DNA from: VYFG01 sp965248685
Lineage (GTDB): Bacteria; Pseudomonadota; Gammaproteobacteria; Arenicellales; Poriferihabitantaceae
Reading direction: 5' to 3'
Assembly: GCA_965248685.1 (NCBI GenBank)
Contig: CBDFKC010000004.1
Coordinates: 806,001 to 870,000, forward strand
DNA: 64,000 nucleotides
The first letter of the stretch is position 1. Every line of letters starts with the position of its first letter. Below the pieces are notes generated by a model. It was not told the DNA's origin, made no database searches, and saw only the letters and a program-made list of their open reading frames with translations. Made by a program: the position numbers and the translations under genes. Of this stretch, positions 1-8,563 are shown piece after piece.

Positions 1-954
1 CCCAATAAGGGCGAGCAGACAGAGTTGGATCAGATAAATTCCCAGGATATCATTTTGCCCACATCCGAGGCAGCGCAGCAATGCGCTGGTGTCATAATGT
101 CGTTCGCTGTAATGACGCCCACTGTTGGCAATGGCAACCGCCGCCAGAAGCAGGGCGATCAGGCTGGCCAGTCCCATATATTGTTGTGCTTTGCTGAGTG
201 CCCTGCTGACCGCAGGGCGATCATCGTCGAGGGTTCGTATCCGTTGTCCGGGCTCAATGTTTTTCTCCAGCCACCCCTTGAATTCGTCTATGGCGGCAGC
301 TTCCCCGGAAAACAGGTGGCGAAACCATACCCGACTGCCCGGTTGAATAATTTCGGTTTTTGTCAGATCGGTATCATTGATCATAAGACGGGGATTGAAA
401 CTATATAAATTGTTGCCCCGATCAGGCTCATAGGTCAGAATTTTGCGGGCAGTCAACGCGGTTTCTCCAATTCGAATCTTATCCCCCAGACTGATTCCAA
501 GTGCGTGGAGCACCCTTGCTTCTACCCAGACATCGCCGGGTCTGGGTCCATGACGTAAGGATTTTTCAGGACCAAAAAGCTCTTCAGTAACTTTAAGACT
601 GCCCTTTAAGGGATAATTGTTCCCTACCGATTTGACCGCAACCAGTAAGATGTCATCATCCGCATTTACTACGGTAAGAAAGTGATGAACCAGCGCCACC
701 GTAATGCCAAGATCGATGGCTTTTTGCGGTACCGACGGCTTGGGCTCTCGACTACTCGATAACACCAGATCTCCGCCTATGATGTCATTTGCCCCAATGG
801 CCATTGCCCTGCCGACGCGATCGGTGAAATGACCGATCGAGGTGTGACTGGCGATGGCGACCAGCAACGCCAGCAGCAGCACTGTGAGTTCGCCGCCTTT
901 CCATTCGCGCCACAATAAGCGAGGTCCAAATCGGAGTTGCTGTTTAATGTTCAC
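1..954 (-). CDS. ybbP: YbbP-like ABC transporter permease (FtsX/MacB type), C-terminus outside window
   Basis: Partial gene read on the minus strand; about 318 N-terminal residues are present and the frame stays open to base 1. The predicted start is a GTG (952-954) that overlaps the stop codon of the upstream ATPase gene by four bases, so translation is probably coupled. The protein opens with a short cytoplasmic stretch rich in R and W, then a membrane segment (LLLALLVAIA, about residues 26-40), a large periplasmic domain, and a second membrane segment near residue 265-280 (LIALLLAAVAIANS) followed by the RxxE/LRCLG region typical of the YbbP/LolC/LolE superfamily. The neighbours (ATPase, then divergent tesA) match the E. 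coli ybbA-ybbP-tesA arrangement. The transported substrate is not known for this family. Confidence 0.9.
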   Translation of the reverse strand, partial: MNIKQQLRFGPRLLWREWKGGELTVLLLALLVAIASHTSIGHFTDRVGRAMAIGANDIIGGDLVLSSSREPKPSVPQKAIDLGITVALVHHFLTVVNADDDILLVAVKSVGNNYPLKGSLKVTEELFGPEKSLRHGPRPGDVWVEARVLHALGISLGDKIRIGETALTARKILTYEPDRGNNLYSFNPRLMINDTDLTKTEIIQPGSRVWFRHLFSGEAAAIDEFKGWLEKNIEPGQRIRTLDDDRPAVSRALSKAQQYMGLASLIALLLAAVAIANSGRHYSERHYDTSALLRCLGCGQNDILGIYLIQLCLLALIG

Positions 955-1640
955 TGCTGAATTAACCTGCCGGAATCCATCCCGACCTTACTCCTACATC
1001 TTGCCGCCAGTACCTGGTCGTGGGTAACCAGAATCAGGGTCGTATTATTCTCTGCGTTTAATTCGAATAGCAAGTCCGCAACGATGTTTCCGGTGTCCGC
1101 GTCGAGGTTTCCGGTCGGTTCGTCGGCAAACAATATTGCTGGTCGGGTAATAAAAGCCCGTGCAATCGCAACCCGTTGCTGTTCCCCACCGGATAGTTGA
1201 CGGGGGTAATGGGTCATACGCTGACCCAGACCTACCCGACTGAGGATATCCTCGCCACGGTCCTGGGCGCTACCGTCGCCGAGGATTTCCAGGGGTAGTG
1301 TTACGTTTTCCAAAGCAGTCAAGTTTGGCAGTAACTGAAATGACTGAAATACGAATCCCACATATTGTCCCCGGATGGCTGCGCGCTGATCTTCATCAAG
1401 TTGGGTAATGTTTTGCCCGGCAATAACAATGTCGCCACTGGTAGGGAGGTCGAGTCCCGCCAGTAAACCGAGCAAGGTAGATTTACCTGATCCAGAGCTG
1501 CCGATCACCGCCAGGGTTTCTCCAGCGCCGACTGACAGAGAGATGTCGTGCAGAATTTGCAGGGGCTGCCCCGCCACATCGACAATCTTGTTTACGCGAC
1601 TCGCTTCAATCAGCGGATTTGAATCTTGCATTGAGTTCAT
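951..1640 (-). CDS. ybbA: YbbA/LolD-like ABC transporter ATP-binding protein
   Basis: A 229-residue ATPase, the usual length for LolD/MacB-type exporter ATPases. Visible motifs are Walker A GSSGSGKST (about residues 48-56), the ABC signature LSGGEQQR (about 149-156), Walker B ILFADEPTGNLD and the H-loop THD near the C-terminus. It should energise the membrane protein encoded directly downstream (overlap GTGA). The family is related to the lipoprotein-releasing ATPases, but conserved placement next to tesA points to YbbA rather than LolD. A second ATG four codons in is an equally possible start. Confidence 0.92.
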   Translation of the reverse strand: MNSMQDSNPLIEASRVNKIVDVAGQPLQILHDISLSVGAGETLAVIGSSGSGKSTLLGLLAGLDLPTSGDIVIAGQNITQLDEDQRAAIRGQYVGFVFQSFQLLPNLTALENVTLPLEILGDGSAQDRGEDILSRVGLGQRMTHYPRQLSGGEQQRVAIARAFITRPAILFADEPTGNLDADTGNIVADLLFELNAENNTTLILVTHDQVLAARCRSKVGMDSGRLIQQ

Positions 1641-1727
1641 ACTGGGGCACAGCGGACAATGGAACGTAAGTTATAGTTATGCTGTCTACTTACTTGATTA
1701 CAAGCTACTGCCCTTATAACCAATCTA

Positions 1728-2357
1728 ATGATCCCTACAGACAACCGATTTATCCAAAAACTCCTCGTGCTATTAGTCTTGGCTATGGCCCCGGGTTTCA
1801 GCGGAGCCAATACAACGATCTTGCTAATCGGAGACAGTTTAAGTTCCGGCTTTGGGTTGGATGGTCCCGGCTGGGTTGCCCAGGCCAACCAGCTGCTGGC
1901 GGGGCGGGGTAACGCGGTGAAAATTATTAACGACAGCATCAGTGGGGATACCTCAGCCGGTGGCGTGTCGAGGATTCGCGATGGTATCGAGCGGATAGAT
2001 CCGGATTGGGTCATGATTGAATTGGGGGGTAACGATGGTTTGCGTGGGCTGTCGCCGAAAACCATTGAATCAAATTTGAATACCATGGTGGACATCGCTA
2101 CCGAAAACGGGGCCAGGGCGATGTTGCTGGGAATTCGGATTCCACCAAATTACGGAAAATCCTATACCGAACGTTTCGAACAGACATTTTCCAATGTGGC
2201 TGAATCCAAAGGCGTGCCTCTATTGCCGTACTTCATTGGAGAGGTTGGCGGTGATCCCGCGCTTAATCAGGAGGACATGATCCATCCGAACGACCTGGCC
2301 CAGCCGATAATTAGGGATCGGGTGGTGAATTTTATCCTGTCAGTGCTTGGTATTTGA
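1728..2357 (+). CDS. tesA: TesA-type periplasmic acyl-CoA thioesterase / lysophospholipase / arylesterase (SGNH hydrolase)
   Basis: A 209-residue SGNH/GDSL hydrolase. A hydrophobic signal segment (LLVLLVLAM, residues 12-20) ends in a plausible cleavage site at GFSGA. Block I GDSLS holds the nucleophile Ser37; block III GGNDG gives the oxyanion Asn; block V DMIHPN supplies Asp183 and His186 of the triad. TesA hydrolyses acyl thioesters and lysophospholipids in the periplasm. It is divergent from ybbA with about 87 bp between them, the same arrangement as in E. coli. No clear Shine-Dalgarno precedes the ATG. Confidence 0.93.
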   Translation: MIPTDNRFIQKLLVLLVLAMAPGFSGANTTILLIGDSLSSGFGLDGPGWVAQANQLLAGRGNAVKIINDSISGDTSAGGVSRIRDGIERIDPDWVMIELGGNDGLRGLSPKTIESNLNTMVDIATENGARAMLLGIRIPPNYGKSYTERFEQTFSNVAESKGVPLLPYFIGEVGGDPALNQEDMIHPNDLAQPIIRDRVVNFILSVLGI

Positions 2358-2437
2358 TCCCTTGACCTGTATTTAATCCGTCCTTCCGATGGCTATTTCA
2401 ATGTGACATTTGGCCAGGTTCCCGGTATAAAGCGGGC

Positions 2438-3196
2438 ATGAAAATCCTTTTGAGCAACGACGATGGATACCAGGCGCCTGGGCTCGCGATACTGTCACAA
2501 GCGTTGGGTGAAATAGCTGAAATAACGGTGATTGCACCTGAAACCAATCGTAGCTGCGCGAGTAACTCCCTAAGCGTGCAAAAACCAATATCGGTAAAAG
2601 TTGCTGACAACGGTACCATGTACGTGGACGGCACGCCTGGCGACTGCGTCCATTTAGCGCTAAATGGGTTGCTCGATTTCAAACCCGATATGGTGGTATC
2701 CGGAATCAATGCGGGAGCTAACGTTGGTGACGATACTATCTACTCGGGAACCGTTGCCGCCGCCATCGAAGGCCGTTTTCTAGGGTTGCCGGCGATTGCG
2801 GTTTCCCTTGCAGGGGAAAACCTCATTCACTACGAGACCGCGGCATCTATTACCAGGCAAATAATTAATAACCTCGAAGTAAATCCACTACCTCCGGACA
2901 CAATATTAAATGTCAACGTGCCGGATGTTCCGCTCGCCGCAGTGGAAGGGATTTATGCGACTCGCTGTGGCTCGCAACATCAGTCCCAGCCGAGTATTCC
3001 GATCAGCATCAATGGGGACGAAAGAGTATTTCGAATAGGGCCCTCAGGAGACGATGCTGACGCCGGCCCGGGCACCGATATGTTTGCCCTGGCCCACAAC
3101 AGGGTATCGGTTACCCCATTGCAAATTGATATGACGCGATATCATCAGATGGCGGAAATTGCGCAGTGGGTCGGTGGCGTGGAATTATCATCGTGA
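2438..3196 (+). CDS. surE: 5'/3'-nucleotidase SurE (stationary-phase survival protein)
   Basis: A 252-residue SurE phosphatase. The metal-binding Asp pair lies in the N-terminal motif LLSNDDGYQAPG (Asp8, Asp9), followed by SNSLSVQ and the SGINAGANVGDD loop that completes the metal site. The family dephosphorylates nucleoside 5'- and 3'-monophosphates and short polyphosphate. It is the first gene of a surE-pcm-yqaA-nlpD run; its stop codon overlaps the likely GTG start of pcm by four bases. Confidence 0.96.
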   Translation: MKILLSNDDGYQAPGLAILSQALGEIAEITVIAPETNRSCASNSLSVQKPISVKVADNGTMYVDGTPGDCVHLALNGLLDFKPDMVVSGINAGANVGDDTIYSGTVAAAIEGRFLGLPAIAVSLAGENLIHYETAASITRQIINNLEVNPLPPDTILNVNVPDVPLAAVEGIYATRCGSQHQSQPSIPISINGDERVFRIGPSGDDADAGPGTDMFALAHNRVSVTPLQIDMTRYHQMAEIAQWVGGVELSS

Positions 3197-3864
3197 ACCA
3201 GGAGATTTCCCGGCAGGGTATTGGTATGACCTCGCTGCGAACTCGGCGCAGACTGATTGATCGCTTGCGCAGTCATGGTATTGGGTCTGAACAGGTGCTG
3301 GGTGTGATGGAACAAACCCCAAGGCATATGTTTATTGACGAAGCGCTGGCCCACAAAGCCTATGAGGATACCGCCTTGCCTATCGGGCAGAATCAAACCA
3401 TATCCCAACCGTTTGTCGTCGCATTAATGACCGAACTGATGCTGGGTAGTGATATCCCGATAAAAAAGGTGCTGGAAGTCGGGACCGGTTGCGGTTATCA
3501 GACCGCAATCCTTTCTCAATTGGCGAACTGGGTATTTTCTATCGAACGAATCGGATTCTTACAGCAACAGGCGAAACAGCGGCTGGGAGAATTGGGTTAT
3601 CGGAATATCAGCTATCTGAACGGCGACGGTTTCGCGGGCTGGGAGAGCAATCAGCCGTTCGATGGCATCCTGGTGACAGCGGCACCAAAAGTTGTTCCAC
3701 CAATTCTATTGCAACAGTTAAATGTTGGCGCTCGCCTGATCATTCCGGTAGGAGGGGAAGACAACCAGCGCCTAAGAATAATAACCCGCACTGAGAACAG
3801 CTATCTCGATGAAGAACGAGAAGCGGTTCGCTTTGTACCCATGTTAAACGGGCAAAAAATATAA
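3193..3864 (+). CDS. pcm: Protein-L-isoaspartate O-methyltransferase
   Basis: A class I SAM methyltransferase of about 223 residues that repairs isoaspartyl residues in aged proteins. PIGQNQTISQP (about residue 62) is the isoaspartate-binding signature of the family and VLEVGTGCGYQT (about 93-104) is SAM motif I; the C-terminal VRFVPM is also conserved. I chose the GTG at 3193, which overlaps the surE stop (GTGA) and is preceded by GGAATT; an ATG at 3226 (MTSLRTRRR) matches the shorter E. coli protein and is the main alternative. The gene order surE-pcm is conserved in Gammaproteobacteria. Confidence 0.95.
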   Translation: MNQEISRQGIGMTSLRTRRRLIDRLRSHGIGSEQVLGVMEQTPRHMFIDEALAHKAYEDTALPIGQNQTISQPFVVALMTELMLGSDIPIKKVLEVGTGCGYQTAILSQLANWVFSIERIGFLQQQAKQRLGELGYRNISYLNGDGFAGWESNQPFDGILVTAAPKVVPPILLQQLNVGARLIIPVGGEDNQRLRIITRTENSYLDEEREAVRFVPMLNGQKI

Positions 3865-3873
3865 ACGCCGTAT

Positions 3874-4455
3874 ATGAAAATTTTTGGCCCGATTTACGAT
3901 AAAGTACTCGAATGGTCTCGGCATCAACACGCCGAACGCTACCTCGCGTTTATCAGCTTTATCGAATCTTCGTTTTTCCCTATACCCACCGCTTTTATGT
4001 TGGCACCGATGGTATTGGCAAAAAGGGAGCGCGCCTGGTGGCTGGCAAGTCTGGCGACCATTACTTCGGTGGCCGGTGGGCTATTGGGATACGCCATCGG
4101 ATATTTCTTGTTTGACCAGGTTGGCACCGCGATTATTGAATTCTTTGGCAAAGAACAAGCCTTCGCAGAGGTTAAGGAGAGGTTTTTGAGGGACGGGGTG
4201 TGGTTGGTATTACTCGCCGGGGTTACCCCGTTGCCTTATAAATTATGCACCATCACATCGGGCTTACTTGGTCTGGCACTTGTGCCATTTATTATTGCGT
4301 CCATTGTCGGTCGCGCCGGACAGTTTTTTATTATTGCGACGGTTTTGTGGTGGGGCGGACCGAAGATCGAGCAACATCTGCGGCGTTGGATGGAGATCAT
4401 TGGCTGGGCCTTGATCCTGCTGGTTGTCGGTGCATATTTTTACTTTCGCCATTGA
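3874..4455 (+). CDS. yqaA: YqaA/DedA-family inner-membrane protein
   Basis: A 193-residue polytopic membrane protein. The motif ESSFFPIPTA near residue 31-40 and GVTPLPYK near 115-122 are the half-helix motifs of the SNARE-associated/VTT (DedA) family, flanked by four to five hydrophobic segments. Members act as phospholipid scramblases or flippases; YqaA itself is poorly characterised. It lies nine bases after pcm and 17 bases before nlpD, so it is probably cotranscribed with the surE cluster, as in many Gammaproteobacteria. Confidence 0.85.
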   Translation: MKIFGPIYDKVLEWSRHQHAERYLAFISFIESSFFPIPTAFMLAPMVLAKRERAWWLASLATITSVAGGLLGYAIGYFLFDQVGTAIIEFFGKEQAFAEVKERFLRDGVWLVLLAGVTPLPYKLCTITSGLLGLALVPFIIASIVGRAGQFFIIATVLWWGGPKIEQHLRRWMEIIGWALILLVVGAYFYFRH

Positions 4456-4472
4456 GTGCTTTGCGCAGAACC

Positions 4473-5231
4473 ATGGGGTATAAATGGCCGACTTGGATAA
4501 TATTGGTTTTAGCACTAATTAAGTTGGCAGGCTGCGCCAGCAATGCTGGTATTCCGGTAATCAACAAATCCCCTAATCGCCAGATTCCAACGGAAAGGGT
4601 GGTCCAGGCCGGGGAAAGTATTTATACCATCTCCTGGCAATATGGTCTCGATTTTCTGGATATCGCCAAATGGAATGGTATCAAGTCTCCCTATTACCTG
4701 AGGTCGGGTCAACGCCTTATGCTGCGACCCGGCGCTGCGCCAAAAGCCATACCCCAATCAACCCCCATTGTGACTAAACCGCTGCCTGTCGAAACCCCAG
4801 CGAAGGTCGCCAAAGTTCCGCAACAACCGGCCATACCGCCAGTACCGGATGTTGATCCGGTATCACCACCGAGTAATTGGCAATGGCCGGCTAAAGGGAA
4901 GCTGATCGCTAACTATTCCCGCAGCGATGGGGTAAACGGAATCCGTATCGCTGGTCAGCCAGGGAGCGCAGTGCGCTCCACCGCGGCAGGAAATATTGTC
5001 TACGTCGGGGAAGGGTTGCTTGGCTATGGCAAGTTAATTATTGTTAAACATTCCAAGAAATACCTGAGTGCCTACGCCCATAACAGGCGTATCCTCGTCA
5101 AGGAAGGGCAGCGGGTCAAAGCCAGCGAACAAATTGCTGAAATGGGCGATAGCGGCGCCGATAAGACTATGTTGCATTTTGAAATCCGGGTGAACGGTAA
5201 ACCAGAAGACCCGCTTAAGTACCTTAAATGA
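4473..5231 (+). CDS. nlpD: NlpD-like lipoprotein, LysM plus degenerate LytM domain (amidase activator)
   Basis: A 252-residue lipoprotein. The start ATG at 4473 gives a signal peptide ending in the lipobox LAGC (lipidated Cys21). A LysM domain spans about residues 43-86 and a proline-rich linker follows. The LytM/M23 domain occupies about 156-250. The zinc ligands of active LytM enzymes are partly lost: the HxxxD region reads GIRIAGQ, and the end reads LHFEIR as in NlpD. It is therefore expected to activate an AmiC-type amidase at division rather than cut peptidoglycan itself. It is shorter than E. coli NlpD (379 residues). The next gene is not rpoS, which normally follows. Confidence 0.93.
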   Translation: MGYKWPTWIILVLALIKLAGCASNAGIPVINKSPNRQIPTERVVQAGESIYTISWQYGLDFLDIAKWNGIKSPYYLRSGQRLMLRPGAAPKAIPQSTPIVTKPLPVETPAKVAKVPQQPAIPPVPDVDPVSPPSNWQWPAKGKLIANYSRSDGVNGIRIAGQPGSAVRSTAAGNIVYVGEGLLGYGKLIIVKHSKKYLSAYAHNRRILVKEGQRVKASEQIAEMGDSGADKTMLHFEIRVNGKPEDPLKYLK

Positions 5232-5255
5232 ACCTGATTTGAATATAGATAGACA

Positions 5256-6317
5256 ATGAACTTTAGCCCAGACCTGAAACGATTAACGGATGCCCTTGAC
5301 GGATGGCCCCGTGCCAGTCTCGCCCATCTGCCAACTCCCCTGGACAGCCTGCCCCAACTGTCGAAGCGCTATTCCGGGCATTCCCTGTATTTAAAACGGG
5401 ACGATTGTACCGGTCTTGCAATGGGTGGAAACAAAGCGAGACAGTTGGAATTTTATCTCGGCGATGCGCTGTCCCAGGGCTGCGATGTCGTGCTCAGTAC
5501 AGGTGCGGTGCAGTCAAATTATATGCGCCAGTTAGCCGCAGCTGCGGCGAAATTAGGTCTCGAATGCCATATTCAACTCGAATCCCGGGTGCAGACTACG
5601 GATCGTGACTACCTCGGGTCGGGCAATGTGTTGCTGGATAAATTGTTTGGTGCACAAATCCATTACTTTCAGGTAGGAGAAGATGAATTCGGTGCGGATC
5701 GGGAAATCCAATCCATTGCGGAGGATTTATCGGCTGGGGGTAAAACCCCCTACATCGTACCCCTAGCGCCAGTAGAAAAACCCAAGGGTGCTCTGGGTTA
5801 TGTCGCGGCAGCCGCCGAACTTGCCCAGCAGCTGAAGACGGCGAAGATTGACCCTGATTTGATTGTGGTCGGATCCGGTAGCGGGTTGACCCATGCCGGG
5901 CTGCTGATTGGGCTCAGGTTAATGGGCTTGAAAACACCGTTGCTGGGAGCTTGTGTCAGACGTAATGCTGAGGTTCAACATCCGAGAATTGTCGGTACCT
6001 GTCGTAAAGTTGAAAAAATGTTGGGGCTCGAGGAAATTATCACAGATGATGACGTCTGGGTCAGCGATGTCGCCCTGGCACCAGGCTATGGCCAGGCATC
6101 AGACCAGGTCTTGGGGGCGATCAGTCAGATGGCGCGTTGTGAGGGGGTTCTGCTGGATCCCGTGTATTCGGGCAAGATGGCATCTTGTACTCTGCAGTTA
6201 ATTGAATCCGGTGAACTCGAAAATTATCAGCGAATAGTCATGTTGCATACCGGGGGAACCCCGGCGCTATTTGCCTATCGCGAGCAATTATTGTCGTCTG
6301 ATCAATTCAGCATATAA
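5256..6317 (+). CDS. D-cysteine desulfhydrase / ACC-deaminase-like PLP enzyme
   Basis: A 353-residue fold-type II PLP enzyme. The PLP-binding lysine is Lys60 in MGGNKARQLE, followed by the STGAVQSNY cofactor/substrate loop and the glycine-rich phosphate loop VGSGSGLTHAG; the C-terminal LHTGGTPALF is also typical of the D-cysteine desulfhydrase/ACC deaminase subfamily. Such enzymes split D-cysteine into pyruvate, sulfide and ammonia; ACC deaminase activity cannot be excluded by motif alone. It starts 24 bases after nlpD, in the place where rpoS is usually found, and is followed 32 bases on by trpD. Confidence 0.85.
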   Translation: MNFSPDLKRLTDALDGWPRASLAHLPTPLDSLPQLSKRYSGHSLYLKRDDCTGLAMGGNKARQLEFYLGDALSQGCDVVLSTGAVQSNYMRQLAAAAAKLGLECHIQLESRVQTTDRDYLGSGNVLLDKLFGAQIHYFQVGEDEFGADREIQSIAEDLSAGGKTPYIVPLAPVEKPKGALGYVAAAAELAQQLKTAKIDPDLIVVGSGSGLTHAGLLIGLRLMGLKTPLLGACVRRNAEVQHPRIVGTCRKVEKMLGLEEIITDDDVWVSDVALAPGYGQASDQVLGAISQMARCEGVLLDPVYSGKMASCTLQLIESGELENYQRIVMLHTGGTPALFAYREQLLSSDQFSI

Positions 6318-6349
6318 TTCTGCGGCTTAACTAATACAGAGGTATCGAT

Positions 6350-7378
6350 ATGGATTTGCAATCGGCAAATCGTCAACTGGCAGCTGGAATTGACCTGAGC
6401 CGCGAACAGATGCAGCAGGTGATGGGCCTGATTATGCAAGGGGAAGCAACACCGGCCCAGATCGGTGCTTTCTTAACCGCACTAATGATAAAAGGGGAAA
6501 CCGTCGAAGAGATTGTGGGCGCGGCGAATATAATGCGCGAGCTAGCGGCGAAAGTTGAAACCCGGGCTGAGCACGTTATTGATACCGTTGGCACAGGAGG
6601 GGATGGAGCCAAATTATTTAACGTTTCTACTTCTTGCGCACTGGTCGCGGCCGCGGCCGGCGCCAATGTTGCTAAACATGGCAACCGGGCCGCAACCGGA
6701 AATTCCGGCGCCGCGGACGTGTTGGAAACCGCCGGGGTTAATATTTCCATTTCGCCCAATCAGGTTGGTCAATGCATCGATGAAATTGGTATTGGTTTTA
6801 TGTTTGCCCCGACCCACCACGCCGCGACCCGGCACGCCATTGGGCCGCGACGTGAAATTGGGATAAGGACCATTTTTAACCTGCTCGGGCCCCTGACAAA
6901 TCCTGCTAATGCGCGCTATCAGCTGGTAGGTGTATTTGATCAGAAATGGGTTCGACCTATCGCCGAGGTGTTTGCTGAACTGGGCAGCGTTCATACCGTG
7001 GTAGTCTGTTCGGACGATGGGACCGATGAGATTTCCCTGGCCGCGGCGACTGAAGTCGCTGAATATCGAGACGGGTCGGTGACCGGATATCGGATTCAGC
7101 CGGAAGATTATGGTATGACTCGAACGCCGTTGGATTCAATGATTGTCAGGGATTCTGCGCATAGTCTGGAGATGATTAAACAGGCGTTGGGAGGAACTGA
7201 AGGACCGGCATTCGATATGGTCGCGCTGAACGCTGGCGCAACATTGTATGCCGCGGATATGGCCGCCGATATCGCGGCGGGAGTGGAAATGGCCAAGAAT
7301 ATTATGAAAAGCGGTGCGGCCCTGGACAAACTAACCCAATTAGCCACAATGACAACACGTTTAGGCGAGGAATCCTGA
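6350..7378 (+). CDS. trpD: Anthranilate phosphoribosyltransferase
   Basis: A 342-residue enzyme of tryptophan synthesis that joins anthranilate to PRPP. An N-terminal helical domain precedes the PRPP-binding loop GTGGDG (about residues 82-87) and the KHGNRAATGNSGAADVLE region; the anthranilate-tunnel stretch GPLTNPA is also present. A good RBS (AGAGGT) precedes the ATG. trpE, trpG and trpC are not adjacent; trpB and trpA lie on the other strand 23 kb away. Its stop codon shares one base with the ATG of the small Lrp/AsnC-domain gene, so the two are translationally coupled. Confidence 0.96.
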   Translation: MDLQSANRQLAAGIDLSREQMQQVMGLIMQGEATPAQIGAFLTALMIKGETVEEIVGAANIMRELAAKVETRAEHVIDTVGTGGDGAKLFNVSTSCALVAAAAGANVAKHGNRAATGNSGAADVLETAGVNISISPNQVGQCIDEIGIGFMFAPTHHAATRHAIGPRREIGIRTIFNLLGPLTNPANARYQLVGVFDQKWVRPIAEVFAELGSVHTVVVCSDDGTDEISLAAATEVAEYRDGSVTGYRIQPEDYGMTRTPLDSMIVRDSAHSLEMIKQALGGTEGPAFDMVALNAGATLYAADMAADIAAGVEMAKNIMKSGAALDKLTQLATMTTRLGEES

Positions 7379-7617
7379 TGCAAACAATTTTTGTGCAACT
7401 GAAATGTGAATTAGGTGAGGCCTATGAAGTGGCAGCGAGCCTGGTTGAAAAAGAAGGCGTATCTGAAGTGTATTCCATTTCAGGGGAATATGATTTGCTT
7501 GCCAAATGCTATCTGGCCGAGGGAGAAGATGTGGGGCGATTTGTTGCCGGTAGCATTCAAAAACTAACAGGAGTTCGCGATACCTACACCACAATAACCT
7601 TTAATGCTTTTACTTAA
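7378..7617 (+). CDS. Stand-alone Lrp/AsnC ligand-binding (RAM) domain protein
   Basis: A 79-residue protein made only of the alpha-beta RAM fold that binds amino acids in Lrp/AsnC regulators; there is no helix-turn-helix. The pattern of a beta strand (QTIFVQLKCE), a helix (AYEVAASLVEKE), SEVYSISGEYDLLAKCYL, and a final strand (DTYTTITFNAF) fits the family. Such single-domain proteins (SMLDs) are thought to oligomerise and sense effector amino acids. The TGATG overlap with trpD suggests that it responds to an amino acid linked to tryptophan synthesis, which is an inference. Confidence 0.85.
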   Translation: MQTIFVQLKCELGEAYEVAASLVEKEGVSEVYSISGEYDLLAKCYLAEGEDVGRFVAGSIQKLTGVRDTYTTITFNAFT

Positions 7618-7768
7618 ATCCCCGGCTTGAAAGGTTGGATTAGGACGGTCATCTCAAGGGGTAAATCCAGATATCTTTTCAATCGAAAATAGGTTCGACC
7701 TAATAGCGTTACAGATTTATCTCCACCTGATGTCCAGATCCTTTGAGATATGTGAAACACAAAACTAA

Positions 7769-8542
7769 ATGAACTCTCTAAAGTCTTTGCTGGAAAGTCC
7801 ACGCTTCGAATCCGTTATTCTGGCGCTTATCATAGTTAATGCAATTACACTGGGCCTGGAAACCGATCCAGGGATTATGCAGCGCTATGGCGCCCAGTTG
7901 ATGTGGCTGGATCGACTGATACTGGGTGTTTTTACCATTGAAGTTGGATTACGTTTGATTATCTATCGCTGGCAATTCTGGCGCGACCCCTGGCGATTGT
8001 TCGATTTGTTTATCGTCGCAATCGCATTGCTGCCCGCCACCGGTAACCTTTCGATCTTGCGTGCTTTACGCATCCTAAGAGTACTGCGAATTATCAGCGT
8101 AGTACCGTCCTTGCGCCGTGTGGTAACTGGTTTGATTGCAGCGCTGCCGGGCATGGGGTCAATTACCATGTTGCTTGGGTTGGTGTTCTATATATTCGCC
8201 GTAATGGCGACCCGGCTGTATGGAGAAACATTTCCGCAATGGTTCGGCTCTCTGGGTGATTCTGCCTACACCCTGTTTCAGATCATGACCCTTGAGAGTT
8301 GGTCGATGGGTATTGTCAGGCCGGTGATGGAGTCGTTTCCCTTTGCCTGGTTGTTGTTTGTGGTCTTTATCTTGTGTACATCTTTTACCGTGCTGAATCT
8401 ATTTATTGGAATCATTGTTTCGGCGATGCAAGCGGAACACGAAGACGAAGCCACCGCGGAACGCGTTGCCTTGAAGCATGATCAAAAGAAAATTATTACC
8501 GAGCTTAAAGAAATTAAGGCAATGCTAAACTCGTCCCGGTAG
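7769..8542 (+). CDS. Bacterial voltage-gated sodium channel (NaChBac/NavAb family)
   Basis: A 257-residue single-domain six-helix channel. S4 is recognisable as a repeat of arginines every third residue (about residues 98-117, RALRILRVLRIIS). The pore loop carries TLESWSM (174-180), the sodium-selectivity filter of NavAb-type channels. S6 follows (FTVLNLFIGIIVSAMQ), then an acidic neck and a C-terminal helix (LKHDQKKIITELKEIKAML) that fits the four-helix coiled coil of this family. It should form a homotetramer in the inner membrane. It stands alone, with about 150 bp of non-coding sequence upstream. Confidence 0.93.
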   Translation: MNSLKSLLESPRFESVILALIIVNAITLGLETDPGIMQRYGAQLMWLDRLILGVFTIEVGLRLIIYRWQFWRDPWRLFDLFIVAIALLPATGNLSILRALRILRVLRIISVVPSLRRVVTGLIAALPGMGSITMLLGLVFYIFAVMATRLYGETFPQWFGSLGDSAYTLFQIMTLESWSMGIVRPVMESFPFAWLLFVVFILCTSFTVLNLFIGIIVSAMQAEHEDEATAERVALKHDQKKIITELKEIKAMLNSSR

Positions 8543-8563
8543 CAACCCAGTAGGAAAAGGTTG

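Noticed and set aside
25..408. 127-residue plus-strand frame
   Set aside because: It is antisense to the clearly coding ybbP-like permease; its sequence shows no domain and low-complexity shadow features.
951..1640. Naming the ATPase LolD with a LolC/E permease
   Set aside because: Conserved linkage to divergent tesA and the size and opening of the permease fit YbbA/YbbP better.
1637..2095. 152-residue minus-strand frame over tesA
   Set aside because: Antisense to tesA, whose catalytic motifs are intact; no recognisable features of its own.
7614..7802. 62-residue minus-strand frame in the gap before the sodium channel gene
   Set aside because: It starts inside the channel gene, has no RBS and matches nothing I recognise.
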